From a virus, in IMG/VR virus record IMGVR_UViG_3300044535_002318, positions 1 through 27,221 of that record: a stretch of 27,221 bases of DNA; one strand, 5' to 3'. The notes under the pieces are model-generated. The model made no database searches, was not told where the DNA came from, and saw only the letters and a program-made list of their open reading frames with translations. The position numbers and the translations under genes were made by a program. This document shows positions 1 to 7,058 of the stretch, in pieces. The number at the start of each line of letters is the position of its first letter. Positions within the stretch are counted from its first letter, which is position 1.

Positions 1-1003
1 TATATTCAACATTACCTGTAGATTCTGTGTGAGGCACCCATGTACCACCAGTTAAGGTTGCATTTTTTATAAGAGCGTATTCATAATCTCCAGAAGATCT
101 TCCAAGTATAGATATAGCATTAGGAACTATTACTGAGTCCGTTCTAGCAGAAGCTAAGCGAATAGAAACTATTGGGTAAAAGTCTCCAGCAACACCAACT
201 TGTGTAGATCTAGATGCAGTCCAATGTTCTGTTTTTCTGGTATATCCTCCATTAGAAATAACAGTGGCGCATATCTGCTTCATTGTAGAAGAGCTTGAAG
301 TTGCTCCAGTGTTCTCAACTTCATAACGTAAAGGTAGAGAGGCTGTTGTTATATAGACAGATGTAGTTTTGTTTGCATGATGAAAAGCATGAACTGGAAT
401 AAAATAACCATCTATAGCAAAGCCGCAGCGTACTGAACCTACGCCAAGCCATTCATACTCTGTCCAAAAAATTTGAGCTTTAGATAGATCTAAAACTATG
501 TCTGAAGGTCCATCTCCGTTAAGTTGGTCAATATTCCAATCACTTTGTGCAACTCTTGTATTGACTACTTCGCCACTGATATAACTACGCTTAACTAAAT
601 AAACGCTTGTACCATCCTGCTCTAAATAAATTCCGTTTTGTCTAGAAAAATAACCAACTCTTTGTCTCAAGTTTGCTTTAGGTGGAGCCATAACAAAAGT
701 CTGCATAACCTGCAAAGACTTGCCTGGTTGATATGGAAAAGTTTTAAAGGACTCAAGAGTTACCTTGTCACCTGAAGCACTGCCTATTGCTAAAGACAAA
801 GAACTTTCATTTGTAAGATGAGAAACTGTTGCTGTGCCAGAAGTTTCTTTACTAAAATCTCCAGATTCTTTATATCTATGTGAAGAGTCAAATACAGTAT
901 AAGGTTCAGATGTTTTAATTCTTCCAAAAAGATCCGTACGAAAGCTAGAAAAACCTTGCTGAGGTACATTAGGAATCTTGCCTTCGTTATTATTATTTGT
1001 CAT
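1..1003 (-). CDS. Virion structural protein, partial (3' end outside window)
   Basis: The frame is open from an ATG at 1001-1003 to the left edge, giving the first 334 residues of a longer protein. It carries blocks such as FPYQPGKSLQVMQTFV, APPKANLRQRVGYF, QIFWTEYEWLGVGSVRCGF and LPLRYEVENTGA. From memory these match a large structural (capsid or tail-associated) protein family of T4-like cyanophages and pelagiphages, with segments for release from an LPNES-like motif, a YQPGKS loop and a WLGVG strand. No signal peptide or membrane segment is visible. It is the last gene of the leftward group, about 40 bases after the DUF7455-like gene, and no strong ribosome-binding site precedes it. The family assignment is from recognised motifs; the exact position in the virion is not known to me. 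Confidence 0.8.
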   Translation of the reverse strand, partial: MTNNNNEGKIPNVPQQGFSSFRTDLFGRIKTSEPYTVFDSSHRYKESGDFSKETSGTATVSHLTNESSLSLAIGSASGDKVTLESFKTFPYQPGKSLQVMQTFVMAPPKANLRQRVGYFSRQNGIYLEQDGTSVYLVKRSYISGEVVNTRVAQSDWNIDQLNGDGPSDIVLDLSKAQIFWTEYEWLGVGSVRCGFAIDGYFIPVHAFHHANKTTSVYITTASLPLRYEVENTGATSSSSTMKQICATVISNGGYTRKTEHWTASRSTQVGVAGDFYPIVSIRLASARTDSVIVPNAISILGRSSGDYEYALIKNATLTGGTWVPHTESTGNVEY

Positions 1004-1045
1004 AGTAGAATAAGTTTACAGGTTTTCTCTTTGATGTGTTTTATG

Positions 1046-1240
1046 TTAAAGACGTTCAGTTTCGTCAATGTATTCAAGGGCAATAAGTTTTAGTTTATCT
1101 TCGTGTTCTTTTGCGTGATGTCCACAAAAAACTAACGAACTTCCACTTAAAAGTTTTACTAAAACATAACCTTGTGACCCACAACGATCGCAACGATCAA
1201 AAGAATTTAATAAAAACTCTTTAGCTAGTGCAGTGCTCAT
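1046..1240 (-). CDS. DUF7455-like small zinc-binding protein
   Basis: A 64-residue protein with a CDRC pair (C17, C20) and a CGHH block (C39, H42), followed by KEHEDKL and a DETERL tail. This pattern (RCDRCGxQ, then FCGHH) is the signature of DUF7455, a small family widespread in Actinobacteria, where it is often near the principal sigma factor gene, and in their phages. The four ligands are expected to bind one zinc ion. Function is unknown. Its start overlaps the stop of the upstream nuclease gene by 4 bases, so the two are probably translationally coupled. The gene is one of the better host markers in the window. Confidence 0.8.
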   Translation of the reverse strand: MSTALAKEFLLNSFDRCDRCGSQGYVLVKLLSGSSLVFCGHHAKEHEDKLKLIALEYIDETERL

Positions 1241-1644
1241 TTTGAGGCTTTTGCTCTAAGGCTCTTTAGCAACTCAAAATCTTTAACTTTAGTTTCACCC
1301 ATATAGCCCCAAGCATAGCCAGTAGCAATTAAAGCCTCGTTAACGGACTGCTCTGCACCATCAAGATAAAGCCAACCAAGTACGCGACCATACTTTTCAG
1401 TGGAGTCTGGTTTTTCAGTTTTAATAACAATTAAGTTTGCTTGGGATATCAAATCACCGAGTTTTTTCTTAACCTCTAGACCTAATTCTTTTTCTACTTT
1501 ATCTTTAGTGCGAGATTCAGGTGTGTCAATACCAGCAAGTCTTACACGCTGAGAGTATGAAATGTTAAAGCCTAAATCAATTTCGACATCTATGGTGTCT
1601 CCATCAACAATTTTAGTTACTTTTTTTATTCGATATGTATACAA
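1237..1644 (-). CDS. Staphylococcal-nuclease (thermonuclease) homologue
   Basis: A 135-residue SNase-fold protein. The calcium and catalytic residues fall at the same numbers as in mature staphylococcal nuclease: R35 in RVRLAGID, D40 and E43 in GIDTPES, and R87 in YGRVLG. The opening VDGDTIDVE block and the NEALIATGYAW block near the end are also typical. The family cleaves single- or double-stranded DNA and RNA in a calcium-dependent way. No signal peptide is seen, so it would act inside the cell, for example in host DNA breakdown or nucleotide salvage, which is an inference. It lies between an unknown membrane protein gene and the DUF7455-like gene, with a 4-base overlap with the latter. 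Confidence 0.9.
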   Translation of the reverse strand: MYTYRIKKVTKIVDGDTIDVEIDLGFNISYSQRVRLAGIDTPESRTKDKVEKELGLEVKKKLGDLISQANLIVIKTEKPDSTEKYGRVLGWLYLDGAEQSVNEALIATGYAWGYMGETKVKDFELLKSLRAKASK

Positions 1645-1656
1645 AGTAGTTTTCCT

Positions 1657-2376
1657 TTAAGCGCCAAATGCTTTAGTAAATCCTTCAGGACAAGTTTTGT
1701 TGCATATTAAATCTGCGATTACAGGTGCAAATGCTGCTCCGATTGCGATACCAACACCTGCTGGTGTTGCCCATAATGCTGCTGAATCTAAGCTTTTAGC
1801 AAGACAGTTTGAAATTATGTTGTATAACAGAGTGTGGTCAACACTGTTTGCAATCTCTGGTATTAGTAGAAACGCATCTGTTATGACTGTGCTCATTCCC
1901 GCTACTACGGTTACCTTTAGTGCCATGTCTGTGGCATAAAGAAGTGGCTGTGCCATAGCAGATAAAGTAGTTGATGTTACAGCACCTTCAGGTTGCGCTG
2001 GTGTAAAGAAGGCAACGACTCCTGCAGAAATTGCTGCGGTTACTAGTATGTTGCAAGCGTTTGCATCCACCCAGTTGTACGCATCGACTACGCCTTCTTC
2101 TACTACTTGATAACCTTCTTTAAGTCCATTTTCTATTTTGTTTCCAAGATCAATTAGTACTGGCGCAACTACATCATCCCACTCCATAGCCCAAATATCT
2201 TCAACTTTATGATTTATTTCAGGGTGGTCGTGAATATACTGTAGTGCTTTATCATTAAGTCCAAATGTTTCACATGCTGAGCCGTCCCAGTCGCCACCTG
2301 CCCCATACAATCTTACATAGCCAGGACTACAGTCCGAGCGATGATAAACAAATCCGTCGCCATTTTTGCCAGCCAT
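1657..2376 (-). CDS. Unknown protein with hydrophobic C-terminal half
   Basis: A 239-residue protein I do not recognise. The N-terminal third is polar and aromatic-rich (HRSDCSPGYVRLYGAGGDWD), with cysteines at 16 and 35. The second half has three hydrophobic stretches: about residues 109-125 (NILVTAAISAGVVAFF), 150-175 and 196-220 (AGVGIAIGAAFAPVIADL), the last with small-residue spacing like a glycine zipper. A final NKTCPEGFTKAFGA tail includes a cysteine. A clear AGGGAGAA-like ribosome-binding site stands about 6 bases before the ATG. The setting next to a small two-TM protein and a lipoprotein suggests a lysis or virion-membrane role, but that is inference only. Confidence 0.7.
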   Translation of the reverse strand: MAGKNGDGFVYHRSDCSPGYVRLYGAGGDWDGSACETFGLNDKALQYIHDHPEINHKVEDIWAMEWDDVVAPVLIDLGNKIENGLKEGYQVVEEGVVDAYNWVDANACNILVTAAISAGVVAFFTPAQPEGAVTSTTLSAMAQPLLYATDMALKVTVVAGMSTVITDAFLLIPEIANSVDHTLLYNIISNCLAKSLDSAALWATPAGVGIAIGAAFAPVIADLICNKTCPEGFTKAFGA

Positions 2377-2387
2377 CTTGTTCTCCC

Positions 2388-2699
2388 TTATTCTTTATTA
2401 TGATCAGAAGTAGATTCTACTCCTGCTGCAGAAGTGCCATTAAGCATAAAACCTGAAATAACACCAACAAGAAAAGAAATTGTTGTTGAAAGAAGACCAA
2501 AGAACGCTTTATCATTTTCGGACTGGACTTCACCTAACGGCTGAGTCACAAAAGTCACGGCGTAGATAATTGCCAATGTTGAGAGAAAAACTGTAAAAGC
2601 CAACATAACGCCAACAGAAAATCTTAAGCGAGCGTTTAGTTCTTCTGTAGTGTATCTGTTTCTTTTACTTCTTTTAGGCATATTAATTTTCATCTTCAA
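2388..2699 (-). CDS. Small membrane protein with two TM segments, holin-like
   Basis: A 103-residue protein with a basic N-terminus (KRSKRNR), a first membrane segment at about residues 27-50 (FSVGVMLAFTVFLSTLAIIYAV) and a second at about 68-86 (FGLLSTTISFLVGVISGFML), then a polar acidic tail. The topology and size fit a class II holin or another small phage membrane protein. A second, better recognised holin is at 16077-16337, so this one may be an antiholin, a second holin or unrelated. It overlaps the upstream lipoprotein gene by 17 bases, which implies they are expressed together. Confidence 0.6.
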   Translation of the reverse strand: MKMKINMPKRSKRNRYTTEELNARLRFSVGVMLAFTVFLSTLAIIYAVTFVTQPLGEVQSENDKAFFGLLSTTISFLVGVISGFMLNGTSAAGVESTSDHNKE

Positions 2700-2946
2700 C
2701 CTCTTCTACTAAAATGGTGTCTTCTTCTGTTTCATCTAAACCTTCAAATATCAATCTCGTTCCCTCAAGAACCTGATCTGGACACCCGCCCCAAGCATCG
2801 CAATGAGGAGACTGACACTGCTCTTCTTCCCATTTGTTAGGGTCTTGACATGGGTATCTGTAGGATTCTTCAAAGTTGTATTTCCCGCAAGCAGTTAATG
2901 CAACACACGCTAATAGCAGCCCAAGGGATTTAACAAGTTTCGACAT
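2683..2946 (-). CDS. Small lipoprotein of a cyanophage-type family
   Basis: An 87-residue protein with a lipoprotein signal peptide: SKLVK, a hydrophobic stretch and the lipobox LTAC with C20 as the lipid-bearing cysteine. The mature part has a cysteine-rich block (YPCQDPNKWEEEQC, then SPHC and GGCP) and ends in a strongly acidic tail. I recall the pattern RYPCQDPxxWxxxxCxxPxCxxxGxC from small lipoproteins of T4-like cyanophages, of unproved role. In a phage with a single-membrane host it would be anchored on the outside of the cell membrane. A role in lysis or superinfection exclusion is conceivable but not shown. Confidence 0.75.
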   Translation of the reverse strand: MSKLVKSLGLLLACVALTACGKYNFEESYRYPCQDPNKWEEEQCQSPHCDAWGGCPDQVLEGTRLIFEGLDETEEDTILVEEVEDEN

Positions 2947-2989
2947 AAGATAATTTTACTTTAGATATCAACTACTGAGGAGGTTTTGC

Positions 2990-3091
2990 ATGTACTGGGG
3001 AGATTATGTAGCTATAGGGATATTGTTGTTTGTGTCTGGATTTATATTTGGATGGGTATCATATAGTAGAGCCGAGTTAAAGGATAAATAA
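2990..3091 (+). CDS. Tiny single-pass membrane protein
   Basis: A 33-residue reading frame starting MYWGDYVAIGILLF, with one membrane segment at about residues 7-25 and a short basic/acidic tail ending RAELKDK. A strong GAGGAGG ribosome-binding site lies 6 bases before the ATG, which is the main reason to believe in it. It opens a short rightward unit with the next small gene and the two tRNAs, divergent from the lipoprotein gene on the left. Function unknown. Confidence 0.6.
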   Translation: MYWGDYVAIGILLFVSGFIFGWVSYSRAELKDK

Positions 3092-3093
3092 AA

Positions 3094-3270
3094 GTGAGAG
3101 TTGTGGAACTATTTTGGTTTTTATTCGGTCTTGGGGTAGGGCTTCTCTTGGACTTTTTTCTAGTTTTGCATATGCTTAAACCTATAAAGAGACAGATAAA
3201 TAAATTAGAAAGCTCAATACCGCGTTATGTTAAATTAGAAAGTTATAACAACAAATTTAAGGAAGATTAG
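3094..3270 (+). CDS. Small membrane-anchored coiled-coil-like protein, GTG start
   Basis: A 58-residue frame beginning at GTG, 2 bases after the previous stop; AAAGGA about 10 bases upstream can serve as ribosome-binding site and lies inside the end of the preceding gene. One membrane segment (LFWFLFGLGVGLLLDFFLVL) is followed by a short helical polar segment (KPIKRQINKLESS) and a lysine-rich end. It probably forms a two-gene unit with the gene before it. The function is not recognisable. Confidence 0.55.
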   Translation: MRVVELFWFLFGLGVGLLLDFFLVLHMLKPIKRQINKLESSIPRYVKLESYNNKFKED

Positions 3271-3285
3271 AATTAATAAACAGAA

Positions 3286-3358
3286 GCCTCGTTGGTCTAG
3301 CGGTTAGGACGTCTCCCTCTCACGGAGAAGATCGTCGGTTCGAATCCGATACGAGGTA
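3286..3358 (+). tRNA. tRNA-Glu (anticodon CTC)
   Basis: A full cloverleaf can be drawn: acceptor GCCTCGT with ACGAGGT, where the first pair is G-U; a D arm; anticodon stem TCTCC/GGAGA with loop CTCTCAC; and a T arm with GGTTCGAATCC. Anticodon CTC reads GAG. It is directly followed, after 3 bases, by tRNA-Thr, and both probably come from one precursor. The CCA end is not fully encoded. Confidence 0.95.
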
Positions 3359-3361
3359 CAC

Positions 3362-3433
3362 GCCTCCTTAGCTCAGTGGTAGAGCACCCGCCTTGTAAGC
3401 GGGCGGTCATCCGTTCAAATCGGATAGGGGGCT
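3362..3433 (+). tRNA. tRNA-Thr (anticodon TGT)
   Basis: Acceptor GCCTCCT pairs with AGGGGGC with one T-G wobble; the D arm has GCTCAGTGGTAGAGC; the anticodon stem is CCCGC/GCGGG with loop CTTGTAA; the T arm is ATCCG/CGGAT with loop TTCAAAT. Anticodon TGT reads ACA, a common threonine codon in this AT-rich genome. CCA is not encoded. Confidence 0.95.
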
Positions 3434-3441
3434 CTAGTAAG

Positions 3442-4200
3442 TTAATTTGCTTGGTAGGGCGGCACACAAATGTTATGCCACTCTCTTGCTTGATTAACAT
3501 TGTCAAAAAACTCTACATCTTCTATATAAACTGACTCTGCCCAGTCTTTCCATTTAGGTGCGCAATTAACATAATTAAATTTAAATAAACCAAAAGGTGT
3601 TCCATAAGCGTGAGCCGCTATTGCAACATGTAGAGAGCCAGTTAAAACAAATCTTGCTCCAGATATTAATTTAGTGAGGTCAACAATATCTTCCTCGCTA
3701 GCTACAGCAGTAGTGTAGAAAGAATCTGCTCCATGATCTAAGGGGTCGTAGTCCTCTATGTATGGATCTAGTATGTGAGGAATAAAAAGTATTTGGGCAT
3801 TTAAGTCTCCCTTTGGAATAAATTTAGGTAAGTTGTATCCAGGGTCAGGACTAACTGGAACTTCAATCCCATAACTTGCTAAAACGTCTTGAGTCTTTGG
3901 ACCTCTAACAGATACAAATTTTGATTGTTCTAGGAGGAAAGAATCTAATTCTTCTCCACGCCATCCGCAATTAACAAAAATTGGAGTAAAGCCTGACTCT
4001 AATATTTCAATCATAACTTCATTACAAATAGTGCTACCTAGTACCGAATAGCAATTTTTGTCGTCTTGATAGAAACCCTCTAACTCTTCTTTAGATAGTA
4101 AGACATCTATTAGAGCATCCCCATAGTTTCTAATAGAATCATGCTTATTTAGAGGGTTGTCTGTAATAGGTTCTTTATCTGGTAGCCACTCATAAATCAT
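3442..4200 (-). CDS. Polysaccharide pyruvyl transferase-family protein
   Basis: A 252-residue protein with the layout of the polysaccharide pyruvyl transferase family (PF04230): NYGDALI near residue 25, VRGPKTQDVLASYGI near 98-112, SPDPGYNLP, an FIPH block, and ISGARFVLTGSLHVAIAAHAYGTP near 180-205, where the SLH histidine is typical. Members add ketal-pyruvate to sugars of capsules or cell-wall glycans, although many phage members have unproved substrates. It is shorter than many bacterial members. It converges on the two tRNAs and diverges from the SpeD-like gene. A role in changing the host surface or decorating the virion is inferred from the family. Confidence 0.8.
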   Translation of the reverse strand: MIYEWLPDKEPITDNPLNKHDSIRNYGDALIDVLLSKEELEGFYQDDKNCYSVLGSTICNEVMIEILESGFTPIFVNCGWRGEELDSFLLEQSKFVSVRGPKTQDVLASYGIEVPVSPDPGYNLPKFIPKGDLNAQILFIPHILDPYIEDYDPLDHGADSFYTTAVASEEDIVDLTKLISGARFVLTGSLHVAIAAHAYGTPFGLFKFNYVNCAPKWKDWAESVYIEDVEFFDNVNQAREWHNICVPPYQAN

Positions 4201-4296
4201 TGCTTTAACTTATCAAAGAAAAATAACCCTTATAAGTTAATACACGCTATGGGTGTGTCTTACAGAATCACAAACAAGATTTGATACTATTTTTCT

Positions 4297-4698
4297 ATGG
4301 CTGCATACCACTATCACCTGTTACTTAACGGGTACGCAAATAAACCACCTACAAGCGTGGAAGAAACTGAAGCATGGGTTTATCAATTAGTAGACAAAAT
4401 TGGTATGAAAGTTGCTATTGATCCACGCGCTGCATATGTTGAAAAAGAAGGAAACAGAGGTATGACAGCAGTAGTAGGAATAGAAACGTCTCACATTGCT
4501 ATGCATGTTTGGGACGAAACTGACCCTTCATTTGTCCAGTTCGATTTATACACCTGCTCAACTTTAGACATAGATGTAGTTATTGAAGAATTAGAAAAAT
4601 TCTTAGATCTTTATGAATACCAAACTTGGATCTTAGATAGAAGTCAAGGGTTTAAACATATAGAAGCCAAAGAAACTTTAGGGCAACAAAACCTTTAA
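4297..4698 (+). CDS. speD: S-adenosylmethionine decarboxylase-like protein
   Basis: A 133-residue protein matching the small prokaryotic SpeD fold. The key block is GIETSHIAMHVWDE: S65 would become the pyruvoyl group after self-cleavage, H70 matches the processing histidine, and C87 in DLYTCS matches the active-site cysteine. The usual Glu before the serine is Thr here (TSH rather than ESH), a variant I associate with SpeD-like phage proteins, so activity is not certain. If active it would make decarboxylated SAM for spermidine synthesis. A TACTAT -10 box ends 6 bases before the ATG with no ribosome-binding site, so the mRNA may be leaderless. Confidence 0.8.
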   Translation: MAAYHYHLLLNGYANKPPTSVEETEAWVYQLVDKIGMKVAIDPRAAYVEKEGNRGMTAVVGIETSHIAMHVWDETDPSFVQFDLYTCSTLDIDVVIEELEKFLDLYEYQTWILDRSQGFKHIEAKETLGQQNL

Positions 4699-4702
4699 AT
4701 CA

Positions 4703-4715
4703 GGGGATATGCCCC
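4703..4715 (+). terminator. Short GGGG/CCCC hairpin after speD-like gene
   Basis: GGGG and CCCC flank ATATG, only a few bases after the stop codon, and are followed by AATTTGACA. It could act as a weak terminator; the -35 box of the next promoter begins 3 bases later. The stem is short, so the call is tentative. Confidence 0.35.
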
Positions 4716-4718
4716 AAT

Positions 4719-4748
4719 TTGACATATTAAATACTAGTAGTATATGCT
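4719..4748 (+). promoter_or_regulatory. Promoter of the HTH gene, probably leaderless
   Basis: TTGACA, an 18-base spacer and TATGCT, which ends 6 bases before the ATG at 4755. No ribosome-binding site can fit, so transcription would begin at or next to the start codon. Confidence 0.55.
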
Positions 4749-4754
4749 GTATCT

Positions 4755-5363
4755 ATGATACAAAATGAAACGACGAAATTGGTTCCAAAATCAAGAGTGG
4801 GTAAGCCAAAGATGAATAATCAGGAGCTACCTCTAGAAGTCATAGAAAAATTACAATCTATAGACAAACGCACTCCTGTGGGCAAAGAGACTAGAAAAGC
4901 ATATATGAAAAAACTGCACTCTCTTAATTGGACTTTAACTGCTATAGCAAGAGGTGCTGGTCTATCTAGAGAAAGAGTTCGTCAACTTATTGAAGAAAAT
5001 AAAAGTTATGACTTTTCATTAGTAGAAGACTTTCCTGCACCACGAGTTGATGTATGGGTTGCTAGTGCTAAAAAAGAGATAGTTCTTCCAGACGAAGAAA
5101 TACTAAAAAGACTTTTAGAACTAAAAGCTTATGCTGCAAGAGTTAGAAGCCATAGTCCAAGGTATCGTGAAGAAGCCGAGGAATACACAAAACTTATTAA
5201 CGAGTGCGTAGAAAACGGTGTAACTCTATACAGACTAAGTAAACTACTTGATGTTACTCATGGCGCATTATTGTTTAGATTAGTTAGATACGGTTATAAA
5301 GAAACTACTGGAACTTCTAAATCTCTTACAAAAGTATTAGACAAAAACAGAAAGCAAGTTTAA
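4755..5363 (+). CDS. Helix-turn-helix DNA-binding protein
   Basis: A 202-residue basic protein. Residues about 54-80 (LNWTLTAIARGAGLSRERVRQLIE) form a helix-turn-helix like sigma-70 region 4 or a resolvase-type HTH. A second HTH-like stretch lies near residues 160-180 (VTLYRLSKLLDVTHGALLFRLV). The segment between is helical and charged. It may be a phage transcription regulator, but I do not recognise a specific family. It converges on the methyltransferase C-module gene with their stop codons overlapping by 4 bases, and has its own promoter just upstream. Confidence 0.75.
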   Translation: MIQNETTKLVPKSRVGKPKMNNQELPLEVIEKLQSIDKRTPVGKETRKAYMKKLHSLNWTLTAIARGAGLSRERVRQLIEENKSYDFSLVEDFPAPRVDVWVASAKKEIVLPDEEILKRLLELKAYAARVRSHSPRYREEAEEYTKLINECVENGVTLYRLSKLLDVTHGALLFRLVRYGYKETTGTSKSLTKVLDKNRKQV

Positions 5364-5635
5364 AGTCTTTTACCAATCCATTCAGCGATGTTGACGGTCA
5401 CTGCATTTCCTATTTGTTTATAGCGATCTGCAGTTGACTGTCCATCAGTCCAGTTATCTGGAAAACCCTGTAATCTCTCACACTCTACTGGCGTAAGTTT
5501 TCTAACAAACAATTCATCATCTAAAAGAAGTGGGACATTGTTTCCACCAGTGCCATATCTGGCAGTTATTGTTGGTGCAATGTCTTTATAAACTCTAGGA
5601 TCTCCAACCCTATTACCTTCATAAAGAGTAGACAT
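5360..5635 (-). CDS. Free-standing C-terminal module of a C5-cytosine methyltransferase
   Basis: A 91-residue protein with only the end of a C5 MTase: one target-region-like segment (IAPTITARYGTGGNNVPLLL, about residues 19-38), motif IX (KLTPVECERLQGFPDNW, 46-62) and motif X (YKQIGNAVTVNIAEWI, 71-88). By eye, 37 of its last 49 residues equal the end of the methyltransferase encoded just before it. It has no SAM-binding motif I and no PCQ loop, so it cannot methylate alone. The start codon overlaps the MTase stop (TAATG), so coupled translation is likely. It may swap in as an alternative recognition/C-terminal module, or be a decaying duplication; its intact motifs favour selection. Confidence 0.75.
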   Translation of the reverse strand: MSTLYEGNRVGDPRVYKDIAPTITARYGTGGNNVPLLLDDELFVRKLTPVECERLQGFPDNWTDGQSTADRYKQIGNAVTVNIAEWIGKRL

Positions 5636-7020
5636 TAAAGTCTTTTACCAATCCATTCAATAACATTTACAGTTACTGCGTTACCCATTTGCTTATATCT
5701 ATTTGAGTCCGCTTGACCTGAAGTCCAATCATCTGGAAAACCTTGAAGTCTTTCACATTCGATAGGTGTAAGACGACGAACAGTTGAATTTTTAATTACT
5801 GCTGGAAATCTATTTTTCTCTGGCATTGTTTGTCCTTTTGCAAGAACTGCGTCTAGTGTTTGAGAAGTTTGACCACCGTTCCACCAAGTGCCATCTGTTT
5901 GAGCCTCTGCAACGAAGTCACCTGAATCTGTTCCTGTGCGAAGAGATCTATAAACTTCTTGCTCTAACTTTTGATTGTAAGCATCATAAGAGATTGCAAC
6001 CCCATGTGGACCAACAGTGTCTACTGTATACATCGGGCCATCAATTTCTCCATAGCCTTTACCTTGAGGACCTGAAGTATCTGCTCTTCCAATAGTTGTT
6101 GATTGAATTGCAATTGATTGAGCTCCAGTTGAATCCAAAGTATAAGAAGGTTGTCCAGCAGTTTGTGCAACACCTAAACCATTTTGATTCTTCTGCATCT
6201 CTCTACCATCTTGAATTGGATAAACATCTGTAAGTAAAACAGTTGCACGAGCCTCGCCACTATTATCAAAAACATTTAATGTTGGAGAAACTAATTGTTC
6301 TGCCCAAACTTCTGGTGGAAGATTACCATTTTCGTCTCTAGCACCAGAGCGAATAGTTTTTATGAAAGTGCTGACTTCTCGATGATCTTCTTCAGAGCGT
6401 TCTCCAGAACTTCTGGTAACGGTTTCCCGCGACCCGTTGCTCGACGAATAATTCCCTCCGCTGCTTTCGCGCTCAGTGAGTACTTCTCGGAAGCGTTTGG
6501 TTCCAAGATTTGCGACAACAAAGACTCTCCTGCGTCGTTGCGGGACTCCGAAGAACTGCGAATTAAGGACACGCCATTCGATGTTGCTATACCCTGCGTC
6601 GGCCAAACTAGAGAGGACGACTCCGAAATCGCGTCCGTTGTTGCTTGATAAAAGTCCTGGGACATTTTCCAAGATGATAGTTTCTGCTTTGACATGCGTC
6701 GCGAAAGAGAGAGCGTCAAAGAAGAGTCCTGTTCGCTTACCAGCGAGTCCAGCCCGTTTTCCTGCAACGCTAACATCTTGACACGGGAATCCTCCAACGA
6801 CAAGGTCGACTTGTCCAACGAGTCCGATTTCATCTGCCCACTCCTTTGCTGTAACAACATCATTATGTTTTGGCACATCTGGCCAATGATTTTCTAAAAC
6901 TGATAAACACTTTTTATCTATTTCAACTTGACCTACGCAAGTGTGACCTGCTCGTTCTAGACCCAAATCAAAGCCACCAACACCTGCAAAGAGGCTTACA
7001 AATTTAATAGATTTTCCCAT
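5635..7020 (-). CDS. DNA (cytosine-5-)-methyltransferase
   Basis: A 461-residue C5 MTase with the expected motifs in order: I (FAGVGGFDLG, residues 11-20), IV (GGFPCQDVS, catalytic C80), VI (ENVPG, 118-122), VIII (QRRRR, 161-165), a long target region (about 180-405), IX (LTPIECERLQGFP) and X (GNAVTVN). It would transfer a methyl group from SAM to C5 of cytosine in phage or host DNA; no restriction enzyme is adjacent, so it is probably an orphan protecting the phage. The target region holds repeated short units of the form PT/YTL-x-GA-x-V. The part encoded by about 6350-6860 is clearly GC-richer than its surroundings. The start lacks a ribosome-binding site and follows a promoter-like pair, so it may be leaderless. 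Confidence 0.93.
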   Translation of the reverse strand: MGKSIKFVSLFAGVGGFDLGLERAGHTCVGQVEIDKKCLSVLENHWPDVPKHNDVVTAKEWADEIGLVGQVDLVVGGFPCQDVSVAGKRAGLAGKRTGLFFDALSFATHVKAETIILENVPGLLSSNNGRDFGVVLSSLADAGYSNIEWRVLNSQFFGVPQRRRRVFVVANLGTKRFREVLTERESSGGNYSSSNGSRETVTRSSGERSEEDHREVSTFIKTIRSGARDENGNLPPEVWAEQLVSPTLNVFDNSGEARATVLLTDVYPIQDGREMQKNQNGLGVAQTAGQPSYTLDSTGAQSIAIQSTTIGRADTSGPQGKGYGEIDGPMYTVDTVGPHGVAISYDAYNQKLEQEVYRSLRTGTDSGDFVAEAQTDGTWWNGGQTSQTLDAVLAKGQTMPEKNRFPAVIKNSTVRRLTPIECERLQGFPDDWTSGQADSNRYKQMGNAVTVNVIEWIGKRL

Positions 7021-7027
7021 AGGAAAC

Positions 7028-7056
7028 AGCTTACCAAAATAAAGCTGCTAATTCAA
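7028..7056 (-). promoter_or_regulatory. Possible leaderless promoter of the methyltransferase
   Basis: Read leftward: TTGAAT, a 17-base spacer and TAAGCT, ending 7 bases before the methyltransferase ATG, which has no ribosome-binding site. CAGCTT/AAGCTG also forms a 6-bp hairpin within this segment. Confidence 0.4.
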
Positions 7057-7058
7057 TG

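Noticed and set aside
3297-3506. A 69-codon minus-strand frame across the two tRNA genes
   Set aside because: It is the antisense reading of tRNA-Glu and tRNA-Thr (IRFERMTARLQ-type artefact) and overlaps the end of the pyruvyl transferase-like gene.
6295-6878. Several open frames on both strands within the methyltransferase gene
   Set aside because: They follow from the GC-rich composition of this patch; the methyltransferase motifs prove which frame is used.
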